Part shown: in pieces, positions 9,190 to 16,726 of the stretch
Layout: every line of letters starts with the position of its first letter
Position numbering within the stretch: position 1 is the stretch's first letter
Assembly (NCBI GenBank): GCA_020638655.1
Contig: JACKIC010000004.1
Span: 310,001-374,000, forward strand
Source of the DNA: Planctomycetota bacterium
GTDB lineage: Bacteria > Planctomycetota > UBA1135 > UBA2386
DNA: 64,000 bases
Direction of reading: 5' to 3'
Position numbers and translations under genes: made by a program
The notes under the pieces: model-generated
What the model saw: the letters and a program-made list of their open reading frames with translations, nothing else
Told to the model about the DNA's origin: nothing
Databases searched by the model: none

Positions 9190-9327
9190 CGGCTGACGGC
9201 CACTGCGCTGCGCCTCGCGCCGGGGCGATACGTGCTGCGGGCTTCGGCCGCCGGCCGGGAGGTCGCCGAGCTGGAATTCACCGTCGGCGAGTCGAGCGGC
9301 CTGCCGATCCGGTTCGCGCCGCGCTGA
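9190..9327 (+). pseudogene. Relic C-terminus of a carboxypeptidase-regulatory-like protein
   Basis: The plus strand reads LTATALRLAPGRYVLRASA, then GREVAELEFTVGESSGLPIRF, and stops at a TGA after APR. The L-PG-Y-LR pattern followed by an EFTVG strand is typical of the last strands of carboxypeptidase D regulatory-like or PEGA-type beta-sandwich domains. The large sigma-factor fusion protein at 43.6-46.6 kb ends in domains of the same kind. Upstream the frame closes at a TAG within about 16 codons and there is no start or signal peptide. It is therefore a C-terminal stump of a lost gene with its natural stop preserved. The rest of the spacer (9328-9434) is the upstream region of surE. Confidence 0.5.
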
Positions 9328-9434
9328 CGCGGGCTCCGTGTGGCCTCTCGCAGAATCTTCCCCGACCGCTCACATGCTTCCCGGCGCGGGTGCGGGTTGG
9401 CTCATGGTCTCACCAAACCAGAGGACCAACCACG

Positions 9435-10346
9435 ATGAGTCTTTCGTCTCGCAAGTTCCTGCCGTTCGTCTCCCTCAGCTTCGTCTACTGCCTGTCGTTC
9501 GTGTCGCCGAGCGTGCAGCCGCCGCTACCGCCGCAGTCGCTCGAGATCCTGCTGACCAACGACGACGGCTACAACACGCCCGGAATCCAGACGCTGCGCA
9601 ACGCGCTGATCGCCGCCGGCCACCACGTCGTGCTCGTCGCGCCCAGCAGCAACCGCAGTGGCAGCAGCGCCTCGCTGACCCTCGGCGCGGTGGGCGTGCA
9701 GCAGATCGCGCCGGACATCTACGCCGTCGACGGCAGCCCGGCCACGACCGTGCTGCTCGGCGCCGCCAACTTCTTCCCGCAGGGCGGGCCGGACCTGGTG
9801 ATCTCGGGGCCGAACGAAGGCGCAAACATCGGCCCGGCGACCGCGATCTCGGGCACCGTCGGCGCGGCGACGATCGCGACGAGCCCGATCGGTCCGCGGG
9901 TCCCGGCGATCGCGATCAGCGCCGACCTGGTCAACCCCAACGACCCGGGTGCGAGCGAGAACATCGCCCTCTACAACCGGGAGAGCGACTTCGTGGTGCG
10001 CCTGATCCAGCGCCTCTGCACCACCGCCTGCGGCGGCCACCTGCTGCCGGAAGGTCTGGCGCTCAACGTCAACTATCCGTCGGTCGCGCCGCAGCAGCTC
10101 GCGGGCGTCAAGGTCTGCGTGCAGGGGCGGGTGTCCAACTTCCAGCTCACCTACAACCAGGTGGCGCCTGGTATCTACGCTCCCAGCGGGGCGCCGGTGC
10201 AGAACCCCGGCGACGACGTCAACCGCTCCGACGTGACCGCCTACGGCCAGGGCTACGTCACGGTGGTGCCGATCGACGGGGATCTCACCGCCGCGGTCGG
10301 CCAGACCTTCGTGATCGGCGCGCGCCTGCACCACCTCAACCCGTGA
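9435..10346 (+). CDS. surE: Exported SurE-like 5'/3'-nucleotidase
   Basis: This 303-residue protein belongs to the SurE family of metal-dependent survival nucleotidases, which remove phosphate from nucleoside 5'- and 3'-monophosphates. The metal site is visible: Asp43-Asp44 in LLTNDDGYNTPG, the Ser in APSSNRSGSS, and Asn127 in SGPNEGANIG followed by SGTVGAA. SurE is normally a cytoplasmic protein of about 250 residues that starts directly with the I-L-TNDDG strand. Here about 35 extra residues precede it, with a hydrophobic core FVSLSFVYCLSFVSP that looks like a signal peptide, so periplasmic location is inferred. The ATG is preceded by a weak purine stretch. The C-terminus carries a YGQGYVTVVPIDGDLT segment usual for the family. 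Confidence 0.85.
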   Translation: MSLSSRKFLPFVSLSFVYCLSFVSPSVQPPLPPQSLEILLTNDDGYNTPGIQTLRNALIAAGHHVVLVAPSSNRSGSSASLTLGAVGVQQIAPDIYAVDGSPATTVLLGAANFFPQGGPDLVISGPNEGANIGPATAISGTVGAATIATSPIGPRVPAIAISADLVNPNDPGASENIALYNRESDFVVRLIQRLCTTACGGHLLPEGLALNVNYPSVAPQQLAGVKVCVQGRVSNFQLTYNQVAPGIYAPSGAPVQNPGDDVNRSDVTAYGQGYVTVVPIDGDLTAAVGQTFVIGARLHHLNP

Positions 10347-10455
10347 TCGGGTTGTGGTGTGGTGCCGTCATCGGCGCTTCGCGGCGCTGGCGGGAAACGA
10401 AGTGTGGCGGCCACAGCTCGCTCGAAGATCGACGCGAAGCAGATGGACCGTCCGC

Positions 10456-10797
10456 TCACGGTGCGTAGGCCCCGAGTGCCACTGTGAGCGTGACGCCGTG
10501 CAGTGCCGCGATTGCGAGGTTGGACAGCACCACGGGGTGCCGCCACGAACCTACGGTCCAGGGGGTCATCACCTTGTAGAGAACCTGCATCAGCAGCAGA
10601 CCTACTGCCCAGCGCGGGTCCCCGCACCCGAGCAGCCCCGCGGACAGCACGAGGATCGCAGCATAGGTCGCGAGCAGGATGCCGCGCGCCGGGTGTCGCG
10701 GTCCGTACGCGTCCTCGCACCAGCGCGCTCCGAGCAGGAGACCCAGCACGACGGGCAGCAGCACGACCACGTTGACCCACAGCGAGACGATCACCAT
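10456..10797 (-). CDS. Small four-helix membrane protein of unknown function
   Basis: A 113-residue protein with four hydrophobic segments, near residues 2-23 (VVVLLPVVLGLLL), 39-57 (ILLATYAAILVLSAGLLG), 64-82 and 89-111. A short polar loop with CEDAYGPRHPAR separates the first two. I cannot assign a family. The ATG chosen is the one that begins the first helix; the frame continues upstream as arginine-rich shadow of the RCC1 gene. There is no good ribosome-binding site, and the protein is inferred mainly from its consistent membrane-protein composition. Its C-terminal end converges on surE. Confidence 0.55.
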   Translation of the reverse strand: MVIVSLWVNVVVLLPVVLGLLLGARWCEDAYGPRHPARGILLATYAAILVLSAGLLGCGDPRWAVGLLLMQVLYKVMTPWTVGSWRHPVVLSNLAIAALHGVTLTVALGAYAP

Positions 10798-10889
10798 GCG
10801 CCGGGGTTCGTCCGGCGACGCGCCCGGATGCAGGCGGGCCGTTGGCTGCTGACGATCGTCCTCGAGAGCACGGACCGCGAGGGCTGCGG

Positions 10890-13034
10890 TCACCTGCCGA
10901 TCACGCCGGTCGCGGCATCCGAGAGCACGGCGTTGAGGGAGTTGCCGGCTGCAAGATCTGGCACCAGCGCTTGCTGGTGGTACCGGGCACCGACCAGGGT
11001 CGAGGTGTTGGGGATCGACAGTTGGAAGGTCGCGACGTGGTTGACGCCGACCACCACCGACAGGATCTCGGGGTCGACGAACACGTGACAGCCCAGCATG
11101 CCGAGCCAGGCGAGGTCGTGCGGCAGTGCGCCGAACACCGGTGACCAGGTGGTGCTGGATCCTGTGCAGAGGACCGCCATGTGCAGGGGCAGGTCGCGCA
11201 CGGATACCAGGAGTTCGGCGCCGACCCGCGGGGTGTCGCGCGGAATCAGTCGCGAAGCCGGCAGGCTGCCGGGGCAGCCCGGCGCGAAGGTCACGTAGGT
11301 GGAGGTCGGGCCGACGCGAGCCACGGCGTCTTTCACTTGCATGTACGAGGTACCCGAAGGTGGCTGCTGCAGCGGGTAGTAGTTCACATACGCCAACTGC
11401 TCGATCCCGCCGTCGCTGCGTCTGGCCATGCCCTCGGAGACGCCGACGTAGGTGACCCCATAGGGAAGTGGCGGCACTCCGTGGCTTCCCGACGTGCGTC
11501 CCCAGAGGAACACCGAGCCATCGGCGAGAAGGGCCGTGCAGAGATCGAAGCGCGCGGCGATCTGCACACACCCGATCTGCGCCACCTGCCATGGCACGGA
11601 GCACTGGCCGTACGAGTTGTCGCCCCAGACCACCACGTCGCCGTCGCTCCGGCGCGCCATCGAGACGGCGCCGCTGGCGGCCACCTCGACGAATGTCACG
11701 TTCGGCGGCAGCGACGGAACGAGGCACTCGCCGTGGCTGTTGTCGCCCCAGGCGATCACCTGCCCGTCCGAGCGGCGCGCGAGGACGTGCCTGTTGCCCA
11801 TGGCCAGTTCGACGTAGGTGACGTTGTTGGGCAGCTGCGGAACGGTCAGGAACAATGGGTCGTTGCCCCAGGTCACGATGGCCCCATCACTGCGGCGCGC
11901 GGCATATGGCTCGATCTCGACGTAACCGACCCCCGGAGGCAGGGCGGGTACGTCGCAGGCGCCGTAGCTGTTGTCGCCCCAGGCAGTGACCGTGCCGTCA
12001 CCGAGGAGCGCGAGCCAGTGACTGTAGCCGCAAGCGACATCGACGTAGTCGAGGCCAGCGGGCGGCGATGGAGCATTGCACTGGCTCCGGCTGTTGTCGC
12101 CCCATGCCACGACCTTGCCGTCGCTGCGGCGGGCCGCGCTGTGCTGCCATTCGTTCCAAGGGATGGGAGGCGTACCACCGGCGGCGACCTCGACATAGGT
12201 CACACCCTGGGGCAAGGACGGCACGTTGCACTGCCCGTAGCTGTTGTCGCCGAAGGCCAGGACGGCACCGTCGCTGCGCAACGCCAGCGTGTGACGCGCA
12301 GCGGCCGAGACCTGCAGGTAGTGCATGCCGGGCGGCAACGCCGGCGCGTTGCACTGTCCCCAGTAGTTGTTGCCCCACAGCACGAGCTGACCATCGCTGC
12401 GCACTGCCGCGGCGTGGAAGTAGCCAGCGCTGATGCTCGAGTAGGTCAGGCCCGTCGGCAGTGACGGGACCACGCCCTGGTTCGGCGGCAGTCCCCAGGT
12501 CACCACGCTGCCGTCACTGAGGCGGCCCATGCCGTAGGCCGGCTGGAAGGCGGAGCTGGCCGAGACCTCCACGTAGCTCCGACCAGGGGGTGGTGCAGGC
12601 ACATTGCACTGGCCGAAGTCGTTGCGTCCGCAGCCGACGGCAAGGCCATCGCTGCGCACCGCGAGCAGGAAGTCATAGCCGACGGCAATCTGGGTGAAGG
12701 TGACGCCACGCGGTGGCCGCGGCGGCTGGAGGTTTGGGGTGGTGGACACCGAACCGTCGGCGAGGAGCATCGCGATGCCAGACAGCCCGACCGCCACCTG
12801 CGCGCAATTCCGGGGGGTCGGATTCGTCCTTCCCCAGATCTGCACGGAGCCACTGCTCTTCAGGACCGCGGTCATGCCGTGCGCAGCGGCGATCTGGACG
12901 GCGTCGGTCTCGTCGTTCCATCGGCTGTCGAAACTTCCGAACGGATCCCGGACCGACGACTGGGCTCGGAGCCCGCCTGTCGCCAGCCACAGGCTGGCGA
13001 TTGCGAGGATGATGGGGGGATTCGACATGGGCAT
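10890..13034 (-). CDS. Secreted RCC1-repeat beta-propeller protein with shared C-terminal domain
   Basis: The protein has about 714 residues. A signal peptide (IILAIASLWLATGGLRAQ) is followed by 13 RCC1-like blocks of about 45 residues. Each ends in RSDG-V-WGDNSYGQC-VP and is linked by PPG-YVEV-A. Seven blocks close one propeller, so 13 could make two propellers, one of them irregular; several blocks have lost the WGDN element. The last 110 residues form the beta-sandwich tail found on other secreted proteins here (HVFVDPEI, then IPNTSTLVGARYHQQALVPD). RCC1 propellers usually mediate binding, so an extracellular binding role is inferred. Two in-frame ATG codons six bases apart (13034 and 13028) are both possible starts. 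Confidence 0.82.
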   Translation of the reverse strand: MPMSNPPIILAIASLWLATGGLRAQSSVRDPFGSFDSRWNDETDAVQIAAAHGMTAVLKSSGSVQIWGRTNPTPRNCAQVAVGLSGIAMLLADGSVSTTPNLQPPRPPRGVTFTQIAVGYDFLLAVRSDGLAVGCGRNDFGQCNVPAPPPGRSYVEVSASSAFQPAYGMGRLSDGSVVTWGLPPNQGVVPSLPTGLTYSSISAGYFHAAAVRSDGQLVLWGNNYWGQCNAPALPPGMHYLQVSAAARHTLALRSDGAVLAFGDNSYGQCNVPSLPQGVTYVEVAAGGTPPIPWNEWQHSAARRSDGKVVAWGDNSRSQCNAPSPPAGLDYVDVACGYSHWLALLGDGTVTAWGDNSYGACDVPALPPGVGYVEIEPYAARRSDGAIVTWGNDPLFLTVPQLPNNVTYVELAMGNRHVLARRSDGQVIAWGDNSHGECLVPSLPPNVTFVEVAASGAVSMARRSDGDVVVWGDNSYGQCSVPWQVAQIGCVQIAARFDLCTALLADGSVFLWGRTSGSHGVPPLPYGVTYVGVSEGMARRSDGGIEQLAYVNYYPLQQPPSGTSYMQVKDAVARVGPTSTYVTFAPGCPGSLPASRLIPRDTPRVGAELLVSVRDLPLHMAVLCTGSSTTWSPVFGALPHDLAWLGMLGCHVFVDPEILSVVVGVNHVATFQLSIPNTSTLVGARYHQQALVPDLAAGNSLNAVLSDAATGVIGR

Positions 13035-13306
13035 TCTCGCTCGGGGGGTGTGCACCAAGCCCTCCGCGACAAGTTGCATTCGACTCTCTCGGGCCCCATC
13101 GTCCCGACCGGCAGCTGAATCTTGCCCCGAGATGTGGGCGAGCAGAGAGAGCCAAGAGGGCTTCGGTGCGCATCATCCCTGATTGGCACTGCCGTCAGCC
13201 ACCGCCAATTCCCAGACATCCACCTTCTCCTGGGTCCGTCTTTGCCGCGGTTTCGCTCTGCGCGTGAGCTCCCCGTTGCCCACGCCCACCGGCGTGTGCG
13301 GCGCCG

Positions 13307-13615
13307 TCACCAGCTGCCGATCGTCTGCGACAGTCCCTGCGTCCACGCCGCGAGACCGCCGTTGCCGCCCGGATCGAGCACGAAGAACTGGTGGTAGAGC
13401 TGCAGGCCGTAGAGCGCGCCGTTCGGTGGCAGCGCCAGCGTCACCGAGGCGCGGCCGGCAGAATCCGTGAGCCGGAACTGCGTCGGTGCGCCGATGGGGT
13501 CGACCCAGACGTGGATCCCTTGCACGAACTGCAGCGTGGAGGCGAAGTTGGTCATCAACACCGCGCGCCACGTTGTCACACTCGATCGCAGGAAACCGCG
13601 CAGCCGGTGATCCAC
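13307..13615 (-). pseudogene. Relic C-terminal domain of a secreted protein
   Basis: The frame encodes up to 102 residues. The last 80 match the C-terminal domain of the neighbouring secreted proteins: IHVWVDPIG, a SVTLALPPNGALYGLQLYHQ strand pair, FFVLDPGGN and a final TIG. The RCC1 protein just downstream ends in the same order of elements (HVFVDP, IPN, GARYHQQA, VIG). There is no signal peptide, the only start is a GTG without a ribosome-binding site, and the first 20 codons are not protein-like. It is probably the stump of a deleted paralogue. The spacer between it and the RCC1 gene start (13035-13306) shows nothing else. Confidence 0.5.
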
Positions 13616-13626
13616 GACACGTCACG

Positions 13627-14364
13627 TCAGAGCCCGAGCGCGACGATGCCCAGTCCCGACAGGGCGATCACACCGCCGGCCATTGCGTGGCTCCAGCGCT
13701 CGAGGGGGCCCAGGCGCAGGCGCGAGACGCCGGCATGCAGCAGCCCGGTCGCGATCAGCATCGTCGCGATCGTCGCGACGGCGAACACGCCGCCGACCAG
13801 CGCGGCGAGGCCCCACCGCCCTTCGCTCGCGGGGGTCACGAACAGCGGCAGCAGCGGCTCGCAGGGGCCGAGCACGAAGACCAGGAACAGCGCCCAGAAA
13901 GTCACGTTCGGTCCCTGCTCGGCGTGGCGATGCGACGGCGTGAGCAGGTGGTGATGGTGGTGGTGGTGGACGGTGCCTTCCTCGTGGATGTGCACGTCTT
14001 CGCCGTGCTGGTGCACCTCGAAGCCGTGCCGGCTGCGCACCGCGCGTCGCCAACCCCAGAGCCCGTAGGCTGCACCCAGTGCGACGAGCGCCCAGCCCGA
14101 AGCGCTGCCGCGCAGGAGCTCGAGCGCCTCGACGCTGCCGATCGCCATCCCGACGCCGATGCCGACGCTGCCGAGCACGATCGACGAACCGACGTGCCCG
14201 ATGCCGCACAGCAGCGTCACGAACAGGATGCGCGCCATGCTCCACTTGCGGGCGCGGCCGATCATCACGAACGGCAGGTAGTGGTCGGGGCCGAGCGCCG
14301 TGTGCAGGACGGCGAGCGTGACGGCGGCGATCAGGAGTTCCCAGCTCAGGGCGTCCATCGACAT
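13627..14364 (-). CDS. NicO/UreH-type nickel permease with histidine-rich loop
   Basis: A 245-residue membrane protein with about six helices. The first helix holds H-TALGPDH (His21, Asp27, His28), a variant of the H-x4-D-H nickel/cobalt site of NiCoT and NicO/RcnA permeases. A loop at residues 111-150 contains more than a dozen histidines, seven of them in a row, and is probably a metal-binding buffer. It is the last gene of the hydrogenase operon, beginning 4 bases after hypE, so nickel uptake for the NiFe site is the likely job. UreH/TauE-like proteins share the fold and cannot be excluded. A second ATG at 14358 has a better-spaced GAGG. Confidence 0.75.
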   Translation of the reverse strand: MSMDALSWELLIAAVTLAVLHTALGPDHYLPFVMIGRARKWSMARILFVTLLCGIGHVGSSIVLGSVGIGVGMAIGSVEALELLRGSASGWALVALGAAYGLWGWRRAVRSRHGFEVHQHGEDVHIHEEGTVHHHHHHHLLTPSHRHAEQGPNVTFWALFLVFVLGPCEPLLPLFVTPASEGRWGLAALVGGVFAVATIATMLIATGLLHAGVSRLRLGPLERWSHAMAGGVIALSGLGIVALGL

Positions 14365-14368
14365 GACC

Positions 14369-15388
14369 TCAGCAGATGCGCGGCAGTTCCGCCCCCGACA
14401 GCAGGTCCAGTGGGCGATCTCCGCCGAGCGCGGTGTGCAGCACGACCGGGGCCTTGTCGCCGCGTCGGGCCTCGACGGTTCCGATGATCGCGGCTGCGCG
14501 ACCCAGCGGGTGGCTCCTCAGGGCCGCGACCAGTCGGTCGGCGTGGGCCGCGGCGACCCAGAACAGCACGCGTCCCTCGCACGCGAGATACAGCGGATCG
14601 AGTCCGAGCAGCTCGGTGACGCCGGTGGTCTCTTCGTGCACCGGAACGGCGTCCTCCTCGAGCACGATCCGGACACCGGCGCGCGCCGCGACCTCGTTGC
14701 AGACGGTCGCCAGGCCACCGCGCGTGGGGTCGTGCGCGACCCTGATGTCGGCGCCGCACGCGAACGCCGTCGCGACGAGCTCGCCGAGCGGTGCGCAGTC
14801 GGAGCGCAGATGGCGGAGCTGCACGCCGTGGCGACTGGCCATGATGGTGGCCCCGTGATCGCCGAGGGTGCCGCTGGCGACGACGGCGTCGCCTGGTTGC
14901 ACGCGTAGGTCACCGAGTTCGCGGCCGGACGGCACGACGCCGAGACCCGTGGTCACCGCGAACACGCGGTCGCCCTTGCCGCGCGGAACGACCTTGGTGT
15001 CACCGGCGACGAGCTGCACCTTGGCTTCGGCGGCCGCGCGCGCGGCCCCGGCCGTGACCTGTTGCAGCAGCGCGTGTCCGCAGCCCTCCTCGAGGATCAG
15101 CGCCCACGTCAGCCACAGCGGGCGCGCGCCCGCGACCGCGAGGTCGTTGACGGTGCCGCACACGGAGAGGTAGCCGAGGTCGCCGCCGGGGAACACGGGC
15201 GGGTCGACGACGAAGCCGTCGGTCGTCAGCGCTGGCCGTCCCGGAGGCAGTGCGGGCAACACCGCCGCGTCCGACATCGTGCGCAGGTGCTCGTTGTCGA
15301 GCGCGGGCAGGAACGTGCTGCGCACGAGTTCGCCGGTCAGCCGGCCGCCCGCGCCGTGGGCCAGCAGGATGCGATCTTCGGCGTTCAC
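14369..15388 (-). CDS. hypE: Hydrogenase maturation protein HypE
   Basis: HypE is the cytoplasmic ATP-dependent enzyme that dehydrates the carbamoyl group placed on its C-terminal cysteine by HypF, giving the thiocyanate that becomes the Fe-CN ligand. The 339-residue product has the PurM-like fold signatures LAHGAGG near the start, TTDGFVVDPPVFPGGDLG and AHDPTRGGLA, and it ends exactly in PRIC, with the acceptor Cys last. The start is a GTG whose last two bases overlap the hypD stop codon (a 4-base overlap). An AGGCGG lies upstream inside hypD. Length and ends are as usual for the family. SelD shares the fold but lacks the C-terminal PRIC tail. Confidence 0.95.
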   Translation of the reverse strand: MNAEDRILLAHGAGGRLTGELVRSTFLPALDNEHLRTMSDAAVLPALPPGRPALTTDGFVVDPPVFPGGDLGYLSVCGTVNDLAVAGARPLWLTWALILEEGCGHALLQQVTAGAARAAAEAKVQLVAGDTKVVPRGKGDRVFAVTTGLGVVPSGRELGDLRVQPGDAVVASGTLGDHGATIMASRHGVQLRHLRSDCAPLGELVATAFACGADIRVAHDPTRGGLATVCNEVAARAGVRIVLEEDAVPVHEETTGVTELLGLDPLYLACEGRVLFWVAAAHADRLVAALRSHPLGRAAAIIGTVEARRGDKAPVVLHTALGGDRPLDLLSGAELPRIC

Positions 15389-16500
15389 GTCGCCACCGCC
15401 TGGCGCGCGTGGCGTTCGTGGCGATACCAGGCAGCGCAGGTGCCCTCGCTCGAGACCATGCACGCGCCGATCGGGTGTTCGGGCACGCAGCCGCGGTCGA
15501 ACAGCGGACACGCGGGTGGCTCGATGACGCCCTTGAGGACCTCGCCGCAGCGGCAGCCCTTGGGCTCCACGGACGTCGGCAGGTCGACGGGCAGCCGCGC
15601 GGCGTCGCGATGCGCCCATTCCTCGCGCAGCACGAGGCCGGAGCCGGGGATCGCACCGAGCCCGCGCCAGCGCGTGTCTGCCGGCGCGAAGAAACGCGCG
15701 ATGAGCTCCTGCGCGCGGCGGTTGCCGGCCGCCGACACGACGCGCGGGTAGCGGTTCTCGATGACGGCTTCGCCCTGCACGAGCTGGCGGATCAGGGCGA
15801 GCAGGGCGAGCTGGACGTCGACCGGCGTGAACCCGGCGATGACGCCGGGCACGCCGTAGTCCGCGGTCAGGAACGCGTAGGCGTCGCTGCCGAGGATCAC
15901 CGACACGTGCCCCGGCAGCAGGAAGCCGTCGACGCGCACCTCCGGGTCCTGCACGAGCGCGCGCAGCGGCGGTTCGATGACCTTGCTGCCGCACAGCAGC
16001 AGGAAGTTCCCCACGCCGAGCTCCTCGGCCTCGGCGAGCGCGGCGGCCATCGTCGGCACCGTGGTCTCGAAGCCGACGGCGAGGAATACGACGCGGCGGT
16101 CGCGGTTCTCGGCGGCGAGCGCGAGGGCGTCCCGCGGCGAGTAGACGACGCGCACGTCGGCGCCTTCGGCGACGGCCCGTTCGAGGCTCCGGCGCCGGCT
16201 CGCCGGCACGCGCATCAGGTCGCCGAAGGTCGCGATCGTCACGTCGTCGCGGGCCGCGAGCGCGAGCGCGTGGTCCAGGTAGTCGACCGGCGTCACGCAC
16301 ACCGGGCAGCCGGGTCCCGAGATCAGCCGCACGTTCGGCGGCAAGATCCGCCGCAGGCCCGCCGCGGCGATCGCGTGCGTGTGTGTGCCGCAGACCTCCA
16401 TGAACGTCACCGGCCGCGGCAGGCGCGCGGCGATCGCGTCGATGCGGCGCCGCAGGCGCTGCACGTGGCGCGGATCGGACCATGCATCGGTGCGCTTCAC
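15385..16500 (-). CDS. hypD: Hydrogenase maturation protein HypD
   Basis: HypD is the iron-sulfur scaffold on which the Fe(CN)2CO group is put together with HypC. The 371-residue product carries its signatures: EVCGTHTH near residue 36, GPGCPVCVTP near 63 with the redox CxxC, and AVGFETTVPT near 145. The cysteine-rich C-terminus (CRCGEVLKG, CPLFDRGC, GACMVSSEGTC) holds the [4Fe-4S] cluster. The ATG overlaps the hypC stop by 4 bases (ATGA) and the stop overlaps the hypE start, so the three genes are translationally coupled. Nothing is missing compared with the family. Confidence 0.96.
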   Translation of the reverse strand: MKRTDAWSDPRHVQRLRRRIDAIAARLPRPVTFMEVCGTHTHAIAAAGLRRILPPNVRLISGPGCPVCVTPVDYLDHALALAARDDVTIATFGDLMRVPASRRRSLERAVAEGADVRVVYSPRDALALAAENRDRRVVFLAVGFETTVPTMAAALAEAEELGVGNFLLLCGSKVIEPPLRALVQDPEVRVDGFLLPGHVSVILGSDAYAFLTADYGVPGVIAGFTPVDVQLALLALIRQLVQGEAVIENRYPRVVSAAGNRRAQELIARFFAPADTRWRGLGAIPGSGLVLREEWAHRDAARLPVDLPTSVEPKGCRCGEVLKGVIEPPACPLFDRGCVPEHPIGACMVSSEGTCAAWYRHERHARQAVAT

Positions 16501-16724
16501 GATGCCTCCTCGGCCGCGATGGCCTCGTCGAACAGCGCCAGCGTCTTCGCCGCTTCCTCGGCGTCGACGGTGCCGATCGCATAACCCGCGTGTACGAGCA
16601 CGTGGTCGCCGATCGCGGCTTCGGGGCAGAGCACGAGGCTCACCTGGCGTCGTACGCCGCGGAGTTCGGCGGTGCCGTCGAACTCACGGCGCGAGACGAG
16701 CTGCATCGGGATGGCGAGGCACAT
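16497..16724 (-). CDS. hypC: Hydrogenase maturation chaperone HypC
   Basis: This small protein of 75 residues begins MCLAIPMQLV, with the essential Cys2 that carries the iron group between HypD and the large-subunit precursor. The OB-like barrel motifs GVRRQVSLVLCPEAAIGDHVLVHAGYA (split here as GVRRQVSLVL and GDHVLVHAGYA) match the HypC/HupF family, and the last 25 residues form a helix rich in Ala and Glu. It begins 2 bases after hypF ends and overlaps hypD by 4 bases. The single HypC serves HypD next door; no second HypC or HybG-like gene is in the operon. Confidence 0.94.
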   Translation of the reverse strand: MCLAIPMQLVSRREFDGTAELRGVRRQVSLVLCPEAAIGDHVLVHAGYAIGTVDAEEAAKTLALFDEAIAAEEAS

Positions 16725-16726
16725 GA

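Noticed and set aside
10798..11727. Upstream extension of the small four-helix membrane protein
   Set aside because: Arg-rich shadow of the RCC1 gene.
14369..15388. HypE considered as SelD (selenophosphate synthetase), given the candidate selenoprotein
   Set aside because: The C-terminal PRIC tail and its place between hypD and the nickel permease identify HypE; SelD lacks that tail.
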